From positions 1 through 34,792 of the forward strand of contig JAPKDW010000015.1 of assembly GCA_028822375.1 (NCBI GenBank): a stretch of DNA of 34,792 nt. Reading direction: 5' to 3'. Shown here piece by piece: positions 8,461 to 17,337 of the stretch. Numbering within the stretch: position 1 is the stretch's first letter; every line of letters begins with the position of its first letter. Origin of the DNA: Opitutaceae bacterium (GTDB taxonomy: Bacteria > Verrucomicrobiota > Verrucomicrobiia > Opitutales > Opitutaceae). Made by a program: the position numbers and the translations under genes. The notes under the pieces are model-generated. The model was not told where the DNA came from and ran no database searches. It worked only from the letters and a program-made list of their open reading frames with translations.

Positions 8461-10005
8461 TTAGTGGATCGCGAATGCTCTTTGGGGAATCTGCTCGACG
8501 AAGGGGCAGTCGGTTCGGCGGAGTTCGGCTAGTAGCTCCCGTCGTAGTTGAACGACCGTCTTTTGGTATTCAGGATAGAATGCCAAATTGGTTATTTCGT
8601 CGGGATCGGCGGTTAGGTCGTACAGTTCGTCGATTTCGCCTGGGATCAGGTTGACGATGTACTTGTAATTATCTTTTCGGTACGAAGTCCACCAAGGAAT
8701 GTTGGAGTTTTCATCTTCTGCCGCTGGGAGCGTGTTGGTGTCCGCTCCATAGGAGCGAGCGGTGTAGGCCATCAATACGGTATGGTCGCTTTTGGCCTCC
8801 GGATTTTCGAGAAGCGGAGTAATGTCGCGTCCATGCATTTTCCAGGGCATTTTTACGCCCGCAAAATTGAAAATAGTAGGGACGAGATCGTGTCCTCCAA
8901 CTGGAGTCTCGCAGACTCGATCTTCGGGAATTACTCCGGGGAATGAAACAATGAGCGGGCAGGATATGTTTGCGTCGTAGGGAGCGATTTTGTGTTGAAA
9001 ACCGTGTTGTCCCCAGGCGAATCCCTGATCGGAGGTGAATATGATTAGGGTGTTGTCGAGTTGTCCGCTAGCTTTGAGGCTTTCAATGAGAGTGCCGACG
9101 GATTCATCCAAGCTCATTGCGGTTTCCTGGTACCGTCTTGAGCTTTCGTAGAATTCGCCGTCTTTTGGGGGACGTTTAGTGTAGAGTTTTCCGTCGTCCG
9201 CGCGGTTCCAGGCTTGGCGTCGTTTTACGTACTGAGGTTTGCCAGGACGCGGACCGAACATATCGGAGGGAAGGGGGATGTTTACGTTTTCATCAAGTGT
9301 GCCTTCGTGACGTTTTGCGGGGGTAAATGGACCGTGCGTTCCTGCGTAGCAAAGCCAAAGGAGCCAGGGCTTTTTTTCGTCTCGTCCTTCGCCCTTGATG
9401 TATTCGGTTGCCCACTTCGTGTAGTTGTCGGTGGTGTAGCCCTTGGTCATTTTGGCTTCTCCTCCGTTGAAGGAGATCATTTGATCGTCGTAATAATTGC
9501 CGGAATTCTTGGGGAACTTGGGGCGATTCCATACGATTTGATGATCCCAGTCGCGTCCGTACCCGGTATCCGTGCCTGTATGCCATTTTCCGATATGAGC
9601 GGTCGTGTATCCGGCTTTCTTGAACGATGACATCCAGAAGGGCGCTTTTTGGGGATTGTATTCGCTGCCGGGATAGTCGCCTTCCATTCGCATGGACTGC
9701 ACTCCGTATTGTAGTTTTCCGGTTAGGAAAGTCGCTCGAGCAGGCATGCACCAAGTACCGTTGTATGCATGTTTGAAACGCACGCCGCTCGATGCGAGCC
9801 GATCGATGTTTGGCGTTTCGACCCATGCTCGCGACCGTTCGTAACTGCTTACCGTCCGATCTGATTGATCGTCCGTGTAGATGTAGAGGATGTTAGGCTT
9901 GTCTGCTGCGCCCACTCGAGAGACGAGGAGCAGGAGTGTCGTGACGACCGTAAGAATGGCGAAGAACGATCTCGATGTTATGTGAAATTTAGCGGAAGGA
10001 TTCAT
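8461..10005 (-). CDS. Sulfatase (arylsulfatase/type I, CxPxR formylglycine site), secreted
   Basis: 514 aa; signal peptide, ADKPNILYIYTDDQ, sulfatase signature CMPARATFLTGK, IIFTSDQGFAWGQHGFQHK. Confidence 0.95.
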   Translation of the reverse strand: MNPSAKFHITSRSFFAILTVVTTLLLLVSRVGAADKPNILYIYTDDQSDRTVSSYERSRAWVETPNIDRLASSGVRFKHAYNGTWCMPARATFLTGKLQYGVQSMRMEGDYPGSEYNPQKAPFWMSSFKKAGYTTAHIGKWHTGTDTGYGRDWDHQIVWNRPKFPKNSGNYYDDQMISFNGGEAKMTKGYTTDNYTKWATEYIKGEGRDEKKPWLLWLCYAGTHGPFTPAKRHEGTLDENVNIPLPSDMFGPRPGKPQYVKRRQAWNRADDGKLYTKRPPKDGEFYESSRRYQETAMSLDESVGTLIESLKASGQLDNTLIIFTSDQGFAWGQHGFQHKIAPYDANISCPLIVSFPGVIPEDRVCETPVGGHDLVPTIFNFAGVKMPWKMHGRDITPLLENPEAKSDHTVLMAYTARSYGADTNTLPAAEDENSNIPWWTSYRKDNYKYIVNLIPGEIDELYDLTADPDEITNLAFYPEYQKTVVQLRRELLAELRRTDCPFVEQIPQRAFAIH

Positions 10006-10012
10006 CGGGAAA

Positions 10013-10082
10013 AGCAGCTCAAAGCTTCAGCCTGAGCATTTTGCATATTGGTTCACTACTCAGGTTGAAGCTCTGAGCTGCT
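10013..10082. repeat. Family H inverted repeat (24-nt arms)
   Basis: AGCAGCTCAAAGCTTCAGCCTGAG (10013-10036) pairs with CTCAGGTTGAAGCTCTGAGCTGCT (10059-10082), two mismatches; lies between co-directional gntP-like and sulfatase genes. Confidence 0.88.
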
Positions 10083-10089
10083 GATTAAA

Positions 10090-11751
10090 CTAAACCATGG
10101 GGAGAATTGCAGCGCCGATCATGCAAACGATGAGGCCAACGGTTCCCATGATGATGCCCATGATTGTGTTGGTCTTGAGCATTTCCTTTTCGGTTAGGCC
10201 ACTCATCTTGGAGATAACCCAGAAGCCGGAGTCATTCATCCAGCTAATCGGTTTGGATCCACAGCCTATTGCGAGAGCGATGTAGATAGGGTGATAGCTT
10301 AGGTCTTGGGCGGCGATAATGGGTGCGACGATTCCGATCGCTGTGATCATGGCAACAGTCGAGGAGCCTTGCGCTGTCCGGATGAGCATGCAGATGAAAA
10401 ATGCGAGCGGAATTAGGCTGGATTGAGCTGCGGGCATCCTGTCCGGGATTGTGAATGCGATTCCTGTTTGACGTAGTACATGGCCAAAGGTGCCGCCGGC
10501 AGCCGTGATGAGAATAATGATACCACCGCTGGAAAGCGCAGACTGAACCTGATCCTTGATGGGTTTGCTGGAGGTGTTGGAACGAAGGAGCAGTAGCATC
10601 GCGAATATGGCTGAAATAGTCATGGCGATGTTCTTGTCGCCAAGAATTCCCATTACGGAATTAAATGAAACGAGAGCCGCGGATGGATTTTCGCTAGATC
10701 CTAAGAACATCGAAAGAGCAGTCGCTCCGCCCATCAAGAGCACGGGTAACAGGATCGGAATCAATGAAAAGGTTAGTCCGGGCAATACGGATTCATCGCG
10801 GTTGGCAATTGCTTCGAGGTCCTTTTGACTCAGTTCTTCCGAGGCGCGTAGGGGGACTTCCCAGCGACTATTGGCGTAGAGGGCCCAGAGGTAACCCGAG
10901 CCAACCGTGAAAATGCCGACTAGGATACCGCCGATCATCATCAATCCGACGTCGATCCCCATTTCCAATGCTACGAAAAGGGGCCCAGGAGTTGGGGGGA
11001 CGAGGGAGTGAGCCATCGTTCCGCCAGCGATAATGGTCAGCACGTAGAGCAAGTAGTTCTTGCCTGTTTTGACGCGCATTGCCTTGCCGAGCGGTATGAG
11101 CAGGTAGAATACGGTGTCGAAAAACACGGGAATGCTTAAAGTGAAGCCACTTCCAATGAACGCTAGGGGGAGTCGCTTTTCGCCGACCGCTTTAGCAATG
11201 CTGAGAACGATACGTTCCGCTCCGCCACTATCCATCAGGCATTTTCCGATAATGGAAGCCATCGCGATAAGCAGGGCGATTTTGGTGAGTGTGCTGCCGA
11301 GGCCATCGGCGATTCGTTGTCCCCAGTTCTTATTGGATTCTTTATTCGCTGCGGCTAGCTGAGTGTTGTGGATGATCCGATCGGAAGCTTGAAAGCTCGT
11401 TTCGGAGCCACTGATGCTTAGACGGGCATTTACAAGGTCCCCATCGCCTTGGGAATCGGTTAATGCAATATCGCCTGAGCCGATGACTTCGAGGAGCCCT
11501 TGGGAGTTCTCTCTCAGGATGCTCGACCTGCCTTCAATGGGCTTTTTCTTTAAGTTTACTAGGTCTCCATCGGCTTCGAGGATTTCAATGGCGTAAGTGT
11601 TGAGCGAATACTCGAGGACCTTTTGCTGGGAAGTCAGTATGCTCACGCAGAAAGCAGCTAGGATTAGGGCGAGGAATGCGTGCATTCGCAAAGCGAGGAT
11701 TCCGCTTACGACGATGCCCATTCCAATGAGGGCGATGAGGAGAGGATTCAT
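10090..11751 (-). CDS. GntP-family permease with an approx. 90-residue extra-membrane insertion
   Basis: GSTLTKIALLIAMASIIGKCLMDSGGAERI, SGFTLSIPVFFDTVFYLLIPL, SLVPPTPGPL, RTAQGSSTVAMITA are GntP motifs. True start probably ATG at 11751 (MNPLLIALIGMG), not 11823. Confidence 0.92.
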   Translation of the reverse strand: MNPLLIALIGMGIVVSGILALRMHAFLALILAAFCVSILTSQQKVLEYSLNTYAIEILEADGDLVNLKKKPIEGRSSILRENSQGLLEVIGSGDIALTDSQGDGDLVNARLSISGSETSFQASDRIIHNTQLAAANKESNKNWGQRIADGLGSTLTKIALLIAMASIIGKCLMDSGGAERIVLSIAKAVGEKRLPLAFIGSGFTLSIPVFFDTVFYLLIPLGKAMRVKTGKNYLLYVLTIIAGGTMAHSLVPPTPGPLFVALEMGIDVGLMMIGGILVGIFTVGSGYLWALYANSRWEVPLRASEELSQKDLEAIANRDESVLPGLTFSLIPILLPVLLMGGATALSMFLGSSENPSAALVSFNSVMGILGDKNIAMTISAIFAMLLLLRSNTSSKPIKDQVQSALSSGGIIILITAAGGTFGHVLRQTGIAFTIPDRMPAAQSSLIPLAFFICMLIRTAQGSSTVAMITAIGIVAPIIAAQDLSYHPIYIALAIGCGSKPISWMNDSGFWVISKMSGLTEKEMLKTNTIMGIIMGTVGLIVCMIGAAILPMV

Positions 11752-11881
11752 GTGGCCAGTAGGATTTGCAGTAGGATTGGATGTTCGGTTATCGGGGAGA
11801 AGATCGAAACAGCTAAAAACCAAGGTTTCTTGATTTTAAGATAATGTCGAGCGAGAGATGGGGTTAGGAAGGGGTTTGATG

Positions 11882-11907
11882 GGTGGTTCGAGACCTCCGG
11901 GCTCGGA
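11882..11907. repeat. Solo half of family E repeat
   Basis: GGTGGTTCGAGACCTCCGGGCTCGG resembles AGGTGGATCGAGGCCTCTGGACTCGG at 24869-24894. Confidence 0.65.
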
Positions 11908-12158
11908 TTAAGGATTTGCTCGAGTTGGCTTGGGCAGTTTGTCGGCGGACGTGGTTGGTGTGGGCACTTGCCTTACTCTGCGCTTAGCGGGATACACATA
12001 TACGATTGGTAATTCCACTAGTTGTAGGATCGCAGGATCGCAGGATCGGCTCGATAGGTCGTTTCGGAGCGGTGATAATTGGTTCGCAATTCCCTGTTCT
12101 CCCATTTTGGTAGGGGGCTTCTTTTGATCTCCCTCTTTTAAAGATCTCTGTAATTAAT

Positions 12159-13181
12159 ATGAAACGTACTCTTTTGACCGTCGCCCTCTGCTCTCTAACT
12201 GGTTTTTCGTTAGGGGGTCTCACTCTTTCCGCTCAGCCTCCGAAGCCAACGATTTGGGAAAAGCGTGCAGAAGAACGTTTCAAACCGATCAGTCGCACGA
12301 CGAAGATGGAGATCAGCCAGGCTCAACCATCGAGTTCGGGATTGAAGAAGAAAAAACTCAAAAAGCCCAAGCGCATATTGGCTTTTTGGCGTAGCGAAGG
12401 ATTCATCCATACGTCGATCCCAACAGCTAATTTCGCATTGCAGGAAATGTCGCGCAAGACACATGCCTTTACGGTTGAGTTAGCGGATGACTATAAGGTC
12501 TTCGATAAGAAGTACCTTAAGGGATTCGATGCGATTCTTTTTAATAGCACGACGCATTTGAAATTTCCCGAAGCCAGCCAGCGCGAAGCGATCCAGAAAT
12601 TCGTCGAAGGTGGCGGAGGGTTGATCGGTATTCACGCGGCGAGCGACAATTTCTATGAATGGGATACCGGTGTCTCGTTGATGGGAGGACAGTTTAATGG
12701 TCACCCTTGGGGAGGCGGCGGAAATTGGGCGTTCAAGCTCGATGATTCCGAGCACGTATTGAACCGGGCTTTCGAAGGAAAGGGCTTTTGGCATTCGGAC
12801 GAGATTTATCAGTACAAGCCGTCGAACTTTGAGGGTGAAGACAATCTTCGCATTCTCGTGAGTTTAGACATGAGCAAAGACGTGGTTAGCGATCGTTTGA
12901 CGGATCCGAAGAACGTAGAGAAGTTCGGGAAAGTCTATGGATCTGGAAGTCGTGAAGTGCCCGTTTCTTGGATACGCGATATCGGAAAGGGTCGTTTGTT
13001 CTACACGAATTTAGGTCATCGCGAAGAAACTTACGAGAACCAGGCGATCATGCAGCATATGTACGACGGAATTCTCTATGCTCTCGGTTACGTTAAAACG
13101 GATGCGACTCCAACTGCGGAAGCGGGTTTGTTGAGAAGCGCTTTGGCTCCAGCTCCTGTAGTTGCGAAAGAGGCGAAATAG
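12159..13181 (+). CDS. ThuA-domain (trehalose utilisation-like) secreted protein
   Basis: 340 aa; signal peptide; FDAILFNSTTHLKFP, FVEGGGGLIGIHAASDNFYEW, HSDEIYQY, GKGRLFYTNLGHREETYEN. Confidence 0.9.
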   Translation: MKRTLLTVALCSLTGFSLGGLTLSAQPPKPTIWEKRAEERFKPISRTTKMEISQAQPSSSGLKKKKLKKPKRILAFWRSEGFIHTSIPTANFALQEMSRKTHAFTVELADDYKVFDKKYLKGFDAILFNSTTHLKFPEASQREAIQKFVEGGGGLIGIHAASDNFYEWDTGVSLMGGQFNGHPWGGGGNWAFKLDDSEHVLNRAFEGKGFWHSDEIYQYKPSNFEGEDNLRILVSLDMSKDVVSDRLTDPKNVEKFGKVYGSGSREVPVSWIRDIGKGRLFYTNLGHREETYENQAIMQHMYDGILYALGYVKTDATPTAEAGLLRSALAPAPVVAKEAK

Positions 13182-13184
13182 GTT

Positions 13185-13265
13185 CGTAGGGCCGGCGCTT
13201 GCGCCGTGCCGCGATGTACAAATCCTTATCTTCCTACGCGGCGTGGCGCAAGCGCCAGCCCTACG
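13185..13265. repeat. Family B inverted repeat (29-nt arms)
   Basis: CGTAGGGCCGGCGCTTGCGCCGTGCCGCG (13185-13213) with CGCGGCGTGGCGCAAGCGCCAGCCCTACG (13237-13265), three mismatches. Confidence 0.92.
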
Positions 13266-13284
13266 TTGAATACACGATAGCGAG

Positions 13285-13404
13285 CTACTCGTCCCCGTAG
13301 ATTTCCAGATTGTTGATCATCCAGGCGGTCCAGCCGTTCTTTTCGGTCATCGTGATTCGAGCACGCCTTTGGCAAGCTGGAAGCAAGGAGGGGATTGAGT
13401 CATA
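13285..13404 (-). pseudogene. C-terminal remnant of a discoidin/CBM-like secreted protein
   Basis: VYDSIPSLLPACQRRARITMTEKNGWTAWMINNLEIYGDE* resembles C-terminal beta-strands of F5/8 type C-like domains; the upstream part of the ORF (13285..13476) is translated family E repeat. Confidence 0.4.
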
Positions 13405-13410
13405 GACAAC

Positions 13411-13480
13411 CGAGTCCGGAGGCCTCGATCCACCTTTATCAAGCTTGAGAAAGGTGGCGCGAGATGACCCGTCCAAGGGC
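13411..13480. repeat. Family E inverted repeat
   Basis: CCGAGTCCGGAGGCCTCGATCCACCTTT ... AAAGGTGGCGCGAGATGACCCGTCC. Confidence 0.8.
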
Positions 13481-13488
13481 TTCGAGAA

Positions 13489-15231
13489 CTACCTATGCGA
13501 TTCACTAGCGGAACTCGTCACTAGACGGGCTACGGTTTCGTTGCTTAGGGGAGTTTCAATCGGGTTATCAGATCGGTAGGATACGTAGGCAGTTTGGCAG
13601 TTTGGATCAATAGCGCTAATTCGAATCGATTGTTCGCGGATCGCTTCTCGAATGCTCTGCGCGCGATTCGTGGCATCTGTTCCGACTACGGATATTGATG
13701 GATCGATGCCGAACTCGAGAAATGGAATAGCGACTTGAAGTAGTGATGAAACCTCGTTCGCTTGCGATGGATTATTAACTACGAGAATATCCAATCCGCC
13801 GAAAGTTTCGATGGCTTGCTCCATGGCGAGCTTGAGGGAATTGGTGTTGCCGATTGCGCATTGCAGGGCAAGGCACGCATTCGATTCGAATATCGATTCA
13901 ACTTTCGAATCGCTATCCAAGGCGATCACCGCAGCGCCTTGCTCGAGAAGTCTGCGGACGCAGTTTAATCCTATTTCGCTGGCGGCTTCCGTTACCAATG
14001 CGATTTTGCCTTGAAGGGGTGGCGAGGCCTTGTTGGATTTTAGTTTCGCTTGTTCGAGCTCCCAGTATTCAACTTCGAATACGTCGCTTTCGTCGAGCGG
14101 CTTCCATCCGCCGAGGGCTTGACTCATTTGGACGACTTGCGACGTGTGGATAGCGATGTCGCCGATGACTGAAGCGTTTTTAGCATTGAGGCCAAACGAC
14201 AGAATGCCGTGACTTGGCCAAATGGCCCAACGTGGAGCTTGGTCGAGGCAAGTGAGGCCTTTGCTTGCATTGCGCTCGAAATAGGCTCGATATTCGGTTG
14301 CGTAGGAATCGAGGTCTTCTGTGGCAGCGCTTTCTAGGATCGCGGGAATACGTTTGGCGAAGATTGAATGATCCGGCGTTAAAGGGCCTTGGGCAGCGAA
14401 GGATGCGAGGTCGGGCAAATTGGAGTAGCCGACCGCTTCGGGGCTCCGGTTGCATTTGGCGATGACGGGGAGTCCTCGGATATTGGATACGTGTTGGCGA
14501 ATTAAAGCAAGTTCGAGCGCCTTGGGGGCGCCTTCTGCAATTGCAGTTTGAGTGGCGCCGTGTTCTTCGAGGTATACTTCGGCTTCGCCGACCAGATTGA
14601 TCATTCGTTCGTACGATTCTCGGGCATCATCGGAGAAAGTGAATACGCCGTGATTCATGAGGATCATGCCTTTGTAAGCATTCCAGTCCACGTCCTTGGT
14701 TAGTTGGTAAACGAGTTTGGCTAAGGCAAAGCCTGGCATGACGTAAGGAATGACAATGACACGGTCGCCGTAGAGCTCGCGGATGCGCTGCTCGCCGTTT
14801 TCCGTGTTGCAGACCGCGATTGCTGCATTGGCATGGGTGTGGTCCACGTAACGAAAAGGGATGAGGGCATGGAGTATGGCTTCTACTGAGGCGTTGGGAG
14901 CTTTTGAATCGAGCAATGCGATTCGTTGCTGCTCGACCATATCGGAATCGGAAAGCGAATCGAATTCCGCCAATCGATTTAGTACGTCCAAGCGTTCGGG
15001 AGCGAATCCTGCCTCTTCAATCGTTCCCAAATCCCAGCCACTGCCTTTGACGAACAAGGTTTCTACGGTGTCGCCAAAGAAATCGGTTGTCGTCATTTTG
15101 ACGGAAGTGTTGCCGCCACCATGAAGCACGAGCTCTGGTTCTTGTCCCAGTAGTCTCGACGTGTAGACTCGCATGCCCTTTGGGTCGTTCGCGAATTGGG
15201 CGGCGTCGTTTTCGTTCCAACGGTTCTTCAT
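13489..15231 (-). CDS. Class II aldolase/short-chain dehydrogenase fusion (rhamnulose-1-phosphate aldolase/dehydrogenase-like), SDR part degenerate
   Basis: 580 aa; ELVLHGGGNTSVK, LFVKGSGWDLGTIE, FRYVDHTHANAAIAVCN (aldolase/adducin); GKIALVTEAASEIGLNCVRRLLEQGAAV and GGLDILVVNN (SDR). Confidence 0.88.
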   Translation of the reverse strand: MKNRWNENDAAQFANDPKGMRVYTSRLLGQEPELVLHGGGNTSVKMTTTDFFGDTVETLFVKGSGWDLGTIEEAGFAPERLDVLNRLAEFDSLSDSDMVEQQRIALLDSKAPNASVEAILHALIPFRYVDHTHANAAIAVCNTENGEQRIRELYGDRVIVIPYVMPGFALAKLVYQLTKDVDWNAYKGMILMNHGVFTFSDDARESYERMINLVGEAEVYLEEHGATQTAIAEGAPKALELALIRQHVSNIRGLPVIAKCNRSPEAVGYSNLPDLASFAAQGPLTPDHSIFAKRIPAILESAATEDLDSYATEYRAYFERNASKGLTCLDQAPRWAIWPSHGILSFGLNAKNASVIGDIAIHTSQVVQMSQALGGWKPLDESDVFEVEYWELEQAKLKSNKASPPLQGKIALVTEAASEIGLNCVRRLLEQGAAVIALDSDSKVESIFESNACLALQCAIGNTNSLKLAMEQAIETFGGLDILVVNNPSQANEVSSLLQVAIPFLEFGIDPSISVVGTDATNRAQSIREAIREQSIRISAIDPNCQTAYVSYRSDNPIETPLSNETVARLVTSSASESHR

Positions 15232-15330
15232 CGGCGAGAATTCCTTGGCGGATCGGAAGGATTGGTCAATCTTGAAGCTTTGTATGATCTTCGCGATTCT
15301 TTGGAGGATTAAGATCTTTGGGTTTGGATT

Positions 15331-15403
15331 GTAGGGCCGGCGCTTGCCCCGTGCCGCGTTGATTGGAGATGGAGTTGCCTACGCGGCGCAGCCCCGGCCC
15401 TAC
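15331..15403. repeat. Family B inverted repeat, second copy
   Basis: GTAGGGCCGGCGCTTGCCCCGTGCCGCG (15331-15358) with CGCGGCGCAGCCCCGGCCCTAC (15382-15403). Confidence 0.85.
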
Positions 15404-15527
15404 GGTAAAGGGATCGCTCGGGTTATCTATGTGGCTTACGATAAACTTCTAAAATGCATCGCATGAACTTCTTTTCTAACTAGGTTATCCGTTTCCACAG
15501 CCTGCATTGCATGTACGAAATCATTTT

Positions 15528-16421
15528 ATGAGCGCTAGAATAATTTTTCCTGATTGTCCCACCGAGTTGAGCAAGGAGCAGCTTTCGACCTATTGGAGCG
15601 AAGGCTTTTTGGCGTTTGAGAATGCGCTCAGTTCCGCCGAAGTGGAAGAAGCTCGCCAGGGTTTGATCGATATAACGCGGTCTTACGCTTTTAATGACGA
15701 AGTAGCGGAGTATCGACCTATGACGGATGGTGATTCGAATTACGGAGGCGCTTCATTTCGATCCAAAAAGAGTAAGTGTTTCGTTCAGTTGGAACCAGGA
15801 TACGAACCGAGTCCGGATAAGTTGGACGAATTGGTGCTGAAAGTTCGGAAGACGCAGGATTTTCAGGATGAGGCTCCCGTCTTCAATCGGATATACACCA
15901 CGCATCCTCGCATACAAGGAGTCGTTAAGAGCATTCTTGGGCAAGCAATTGAGCGTTATCAAACGATGGCTTTAGTGAAGGCTGCAAGCGGTGGTGTTGA
16001 GAAACCGTGGCATCAGGATAACGCGTATTTTGCCGTCGAAAACCTGGACCAAGTTGTTGGTACATGGATTGCCTTGGACGATGCGACTGCCGAAAATGGA
16101 TGCATGCGAGTTTTGGCTACGGCTCATGCGAAAGGACCGCTGAAACACTATCACACATTCGACTGCGAAATTGTATCGGGTCGAATCGATCCCGATTTGG
16201 CTATCCCCATTGAGTTACCGGCCGGAGGTATGCTGGTTTTTCATGGTAATCTACCGCATCAGACTCCCGTAAATACGTCGCCAAATAGCAGGCGCGCTTT
16301 GCAGTATCACTATCGCAGCTCGAGTAATGCTGTCGTTTCCAAGGAAGCGTATTATGATGTGTTCAAAGAAGCGGATGGTACCCCAGCATCTTGCGTCGCT
16401 GCATTGCCGGAGAATTTCTGA
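15528..16421 (+). CDS. Phytanoyl-CoA dioxygenase (PhyH) family protein
   Basis: MSARIIFPDCP...; EKPWHQDNAYFAVENLDQVVGTWIALDDATAENGCMRVLATAHAKG ... MLVFHGNLPHQTPVNTSPNSRRALQYHY (HxD...H and R of the Fe(II)/2OG fold). Confidence 0.92.
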   Translation: MSARIIFPDCPTELSKEQLSTYWSEGFLAFENALSSAEVEEARQGLIDITRSYAFNDEVAEYRPMTDGDSNYGGASFRSKKSKCFVQLEPGYEPSPDKLDELVLKVRKTQDFQDEAPVFNRIYTTHPRIQGVVKSILGQAIERYQTMALVKAASGGVEKPWHQDNAYFAVENLDQVVGTWIALDDATAENGCMRVLATAHAKGPLKHYHTFDCEIVSGRIDPDLAIPIELPAGGMLVFHGNLPHQTPVNTSPNSRRALQYHYRSSSNAVVSKEAYYDVFKEADGTPASCVAALPENF

Positions 16422-16461
16422 AGCAAGAGGAATCGTGCGGGATGCTGTTTGATGGATTGGT

Positions 16462-16538
16462 GTAGGAGCGGGTTTATACCGCGATATTTCGGTTACTTAT
16501 TGGACACCTACACAATCGCGGGATAAACCCGCTCCTAC
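16462..16538. repeat. Family A inverted repeat, second copy
   Basis: GTAGGAGCGGGTTTATACCGCGAT (16462-16485) with ATCGCGGGATAAACCCGCTCCTAC (16515-16538), one mismatch. Confidence 0.93.
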
Positions 16539-16558
16539 ATTTTGAGCTAAGCTCACGA

Positions 16559-16767
16559 TTAATCGTGCGTAGAGATAAGGTGATTGTGTCCTTCGGAACA
16601 GGCCTTCGATTGCGTTTCGAATTCCAAGGTTGAGTGGCTGATGTCGAAGCGCTCTTTAAAGAGGGTTTCAATGCCGATTTAATGGTATCCATTTGTTGGA
16701 CCTTTTTATCGAATATGACTATGTGGGACTCGAAGCGCGAAGACGGTTGCTCAGGGGTGGCAAACAA
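16559..16767 (-). pseudogene. C-terminal remnant of a cation diffusion facilitator (CDF) transporter, frameshifted
   Basis: ESHIVIFDKKVQQMDTIKSALKPSLK in one frame continues after a -1 shift as ERFDISHSTLEFETQSKACSEGHNHLISTHD*, like CDF C-termini (…LxERFgIxHsTlQxE…). Confidence 0.5.
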
Positions 16768-16814
16768 AGGGCGCAGATATTCACTACGCGCTCGATTGGT
16801 TGAACAAGAGCGGT

Positions 16815-17096
16815 TTAATCCAGTTTTCCGATCGCTTTGATTACTGAATCTTCGGCACCCGCCTCGATTCGGATGAATAGTTCTTGGAGGCCTTTTGCCG
16901 ATTGTGTCACCGCCTTGAGTCCGCCGGACTGTTTTCGTTGAATTTTAATAGCTCCCGTGCGACTCGTTTTTCCCAAGGATTTCCCTCCATAAGAGCGACC
17001 GATAATGACGCCGATAACACCCTTCATCGCTTCGATCTTTTTCATTGTTTGGAGGCATTCTTTGGATGTGCTTTGATGTCGTCCGCGGGATGGCAT
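16815..17096 (-). CDS. Small conserved-looking hypothetical protein (possibly DUF2103-like)
   Basis: 93 aa basic protein GRHQSTSKECLQTMKKIEAMKGVIGVIIGRSYGGKSLGKTSRTGAIKIQRKQSGGLKAVTQSAKGLQELFIRIEAG; coding-like composition, no overlapping gene. Family assignment is a guess. Confidence 0.5.
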   Translation of the reverse strand: MPSRGRHQSTSKECLQTMKKIEAMKGVIGVIIGRSYGGKSLGKTSRTGAIKIQRKQSGGLKAVTQSAKGLQELFIRIEAGAEDSVIKAIGKLD

Positions 17097-17109
17097 AAGG
17101 GAGCGATTT

Positions 17110-17337
17110 TTAGAAATGAGTATATGGTTGAAAGGTCTTTGTGGATTTTCGAAGGAAAGATATGATTCGATTAGCGCTTGGGTTTTCTATCCGTAGAGGA
17201 CTTGAGCGATGGCAACCCATTAATAGAAGAAGCGAAGCTGAAAAGGGGAGGAGCCACCAGCCTGCAAATAGGATGACGATGCCGATTTGGGCAACGGCTT
17301 CGAAAACGGTGACGAAATTGCTGAGTAAGGTATCCAT
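17110..17337 (-). CDS. Putative small membrane protein or gene remnant
   Basis: 75 aa with one hydrophobic stretch IGIVILFAGWWLLPFSASLLLLMG; 13 nt upstream of the 16815..17096 ORF. Confidence 0.3.
   Translation of the reverse strand: MDTLLSNFVTVFEAVAQIGIVILFAGWWLLPFSASLLLLMGCHRSSPLRIENPSANRIISFLRKSTKTFQPYTHF

Noticed and set aside
11882-11907. tRNA T-loop-like GGTTCGAGACC
   Set aside because: No cloverleaf can be built around it; better explained as a family E half repeat.
12026-12049. Tandem AGGATCGC x3 upstream of the ThuA gene
   Set aside because: Only three short units; too weak to claim function.
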